From positions 38,346 to 102,345 of the forward strand of contig CAYGOT010000009.1 in assembly GCA_964351595.1 (NCBI GenBank): a stretch of DNA of 64,000 nucleotides, given 5' to 3'. The notes below the pieces were generated by a model. That model saw only the letters and a list, made by a program, of their open reading frames with translations, was not told where the DNA came from and did not search any database. Positions 62,402 to 64,000 of this stretch are shown one piece after another (position 1 is the first letter of the stretch; every line of letters starts with the position of its first letter). Source of the stretch: UBA6059 sp964351595 (lineage in GTDB: Bacteria; Bacteroidota; Bacteroidia; Cytophagales; Cyclobacteriaceae). A program made the translations under genes and the position numbers.

Positions 62402-63967
62402 CTATTTAGCGAATGCTACCGAGCGCGTCTCCCGTATTACCGTCACCTTGATCTGACCGGGGTACTGCATGTCCTTCTCGATCTTTTGCGAGATGTGAAA
62501 GGAGAGATCTTCTGACTGCTTGTCGGTCACATGATCTGCATCGACCAATACTCTTAACTCTCGACCTGCCTGTATGGCGTAGCATTTGTTCACACCGTCA
62601 AACTCAAGTGCCAGCGCTTCAAGATCCTTGAGTCGCTTGATATAAGACTCCATGATCTCACGTCGAGCACCAGGACGTGATCCTGAGATAGCGTCACACG
62701 CCTGAATGATAGGAGAGATCATAGAAGTCATCTCGACCTCATCGTGGTGAGCGCCAATAGCGTTGCATACTTCCGCATTTTCCTTGTATTTCTTGGCAAG
62801 CTCCATGCCTACTATAGCGTGTGGCAGTTCTGGCTCATCAGGTGATACTTTGCCGATATCATGTAGCAGTCCTGCTCTCTTGGCCAGCTTAGCATTGAGG
62901 CCCAGTTCGGAAGCGAGGGTAGCGCATAAGTTGGCGACTTCTCTTGAGTGCTGGAGTAAGTTTTGTCCATAGGATGATCTGAACCTCATCCTACCCACCA
63001 TCTTGATCAACTCAGGATGTAGTCCGTGAATGCCCAAATCAATGACCGTCCGTTCTCCGATTTCTACGATCTCTTCATCAATGTTTTTGGTTGTTTTACC
63101 TACAATCTCTTCGATCCTCGCCGGATGAATTCTGCCATCCTGAACCAATCTGTGAAGTGAGAGTCTTGCGATCTCCCTTCGTACCGGATCAAATCCCGAA
63201 ATGATGATTGCTTCAGGAGTGTCATCGACGATAATTTCAACACCTGTGGCAGCCTCCAAAGCTCTTATGTTTCGACCTTCTCTACCAATGATCTTTCCTT
63301 TGATATCATCACTTTCAATATTGAAGATAGATACACAGTTTTCGATGGCATGCTCAGTGGCCGTTCTCTGGATAGTCTGGAGAACTATTTTTTTAGCTTC
63401 TTTGGCAGAGGTCAACTTAGCCTCTTCTATGATCTCCTTGATATGTGATGAGGCCTGGGTTCTGGCTTCATCCTTTAGCGTCTCCATCAACTGATCTCTA
63501 GCTTCATCGGCGGTGAGGTTGGCGACCTTCTCTAATATAGCCACCTGTTGTTCCTTGATGCGCTCCATATCCTCTTTTCGCTTTTTGAGGATGTCCATTT
63601 GGGCAGAAACGTTCTCCTTCATCGATTCCAGTTCTGCTTCAGCTCTTTTGTTTTGTGAGATTTGTTTGTTGAGCTGCTCATCTCGCTTTTTGAGTTTTTG
63701 CTCATTAGAGATGATCTGGTTTCGCTTACGATTGGATTCTTCTTCGAACTCGGACTTTAGTTTTAAGAATTTCTCTTTTGCTTCGAGTATTCTATCTTTT
63801 TTGATGTTTTCGGCAGTTAGCTCCGCCTCTTTGATGATTAGTGCGGCCTTTTCCTCTGCTTCCTTTTTCTTCTTATCTGAGGATCGTTTGAGTAAGAAGC
63901 GGCTTATCAAAAAGCCAATTACACCGCCAAGCACGAGCATGGCGATGATATATATGATGTTATCCAT
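62402..63967 (-). CDS. rny: Ribonuclease Y
   Basis: 521 residues. An N-terminal transmembrane helix (residues 4-22) is followed by a long coiled coil (25-200), a KH domain (GKIIGREGRNIRALEAATGV) and an HD domain with the metal site HDIGKV. It is the membrane-bound endonuclease that starts mRNA decay. It occupies nearly the whole right end of the window; the 33 bases beyond the ATG hold nothing else. Confidence 0.96.
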   Translation of the reverse strand: MDNIIYIIAMLVLGGVIGFLISRFLLKRSSDKKKKEAEEKAALIIKEAELTAENIKKDRILEAKEKFLKLKSEFEEESNRKRNQIISNEQKLKKRDEQLNKQISQNKRAEAELESMKENVSAQMDILKKRKEDMERIKEQQVAILEKVANLTADEARDQLMETLKDEARTQASSHIKEIIEEAKLTSAKEAKKIVLQTIQRTATEHAIENCVSIFNIESDDIKGKIIGREGRNIRALEAATGVEIIVDDTPEAIIISGFDPVRREIARLSLHRLVQDGRIHPARIEEIVGKTTKNIDEEIVEIGERTVIDLGIHGLHPELIKMVGRMRFRSSYGQNLLQHSREVANLCATLASELGLNAKLAKRAGLLHDIGKVSPDEPELPHAIVGMELAKKYKENAEVCNAIGAHHDEVEMTSMISPIIQACDAISGSRPGARREIMESYIKRLKDLEALALEFDGVNKCYAIQAGRELRVLVDADHVTDKQSEDLSFHISQKIEKDMQYPGQIKVTVIRETRSVAFAK

Positions 63968-64000
63968 ATTGCTACTAATTAATGGGTTAATACTTGATGG

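Noticed and set aside
1..64000. CRISPR arrays, prophage, complete insertion sequences, rRNA or tRNA genes
   Set aside because: No regularly spaced direct repeats, transposase, integrase, phage structural genes or cloverleaf sequences were seen.

Overview
The window is about 46% GC by impression and almost fully coding, with genes on both strands. It reads as a chromosomal segment of a Bacteroidota bacterium, most likely an aerobic and probably marine member of the Cytophagales (inference). Reasons: a ubiE/menG-porT pair (PorT is a type IX secretion component), a DUF5606 gene, class I fructose-bisphosphatase, RNase Y, many signal-peptide-bearing metallo- and serine peptidases, a Vms1-like release factor, and several TAnnTTTG -7 boxes. 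A run of ten Ns at 28252-28261 shows this is a draft assembly; it removes the start of an aspartokinase gene.

Layout. 1-304: end of a HigA-like antitoxin. 310-10110: exported peptidases (M14, M61, M1), an alkaline phosphatase, a DUF3052 protein, a GNAT enzyme and a DnaJ-TPR membrane protein. 10185-13419: accessory-looking stretch with a short GIN-like protein, an unrecognised 216-residue protein, a FAN1-like VRR-NUC nuclease and a small membrane protein. 13445-20740: glycosyltransferase, FAD oxidoreductase, NhaC-type antiporter, RNase D-like exonuclease, YigZ, TPR protein and FemAB-like acyltransferase. 20737-25549: envelope glycan genes (GT4, GT2, WaaA) with RsgA. 25676-36353: housekeeping genes (LMW phosphatase, fructosamine kinase, aspartokinase, fbp, engB, menG, porT, SDR, cdd, saccharopine dehydrogenase-like, trmN). 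36376-48094: envelope and unknown proteins, M24 peptidase, DUF4097, aldo/keto reductase, PlsC and a 1008-residue membrane-TPR protein. 48080-53555: histidine utilisation genes hutH-hutU-hutI with a divergent LysR regulator carrying two in-frame stop codons. 53628-64000: lipoproteins, AGCS symporter, S9 peptidase, MsrP, DUF4143 ATPase, Vms1-like release factor and RNase Y.

The strongest unexplained signal is a highly iterated short motif, TT-S-CGRTAG-S' (CCGATAGG, CCGGTAGG, GCGGTAGC and complements). I counted 16, 15 and 15 copies by eye where about two of each would be expected by chance. It occurs in both orientations, several reading frames and some intergenic gaps, and its outer bases covary as complements. 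It resembles a HIP1-, Chi- or uptake-type genomic signature rather than a protein motif.

Other items worth a look are the Vms1-like release factor (61591-62247), the doubly interrupted LysR gene beside the hut genes, a 21-bp inverted repeat with a third copy upstream of the DUF4143 ATPase, an 80-bp REP/MITE-like element next to rny, a 33-bp perfect palindrome at 3077, and terminator-like hairpins that run directly into start codons.
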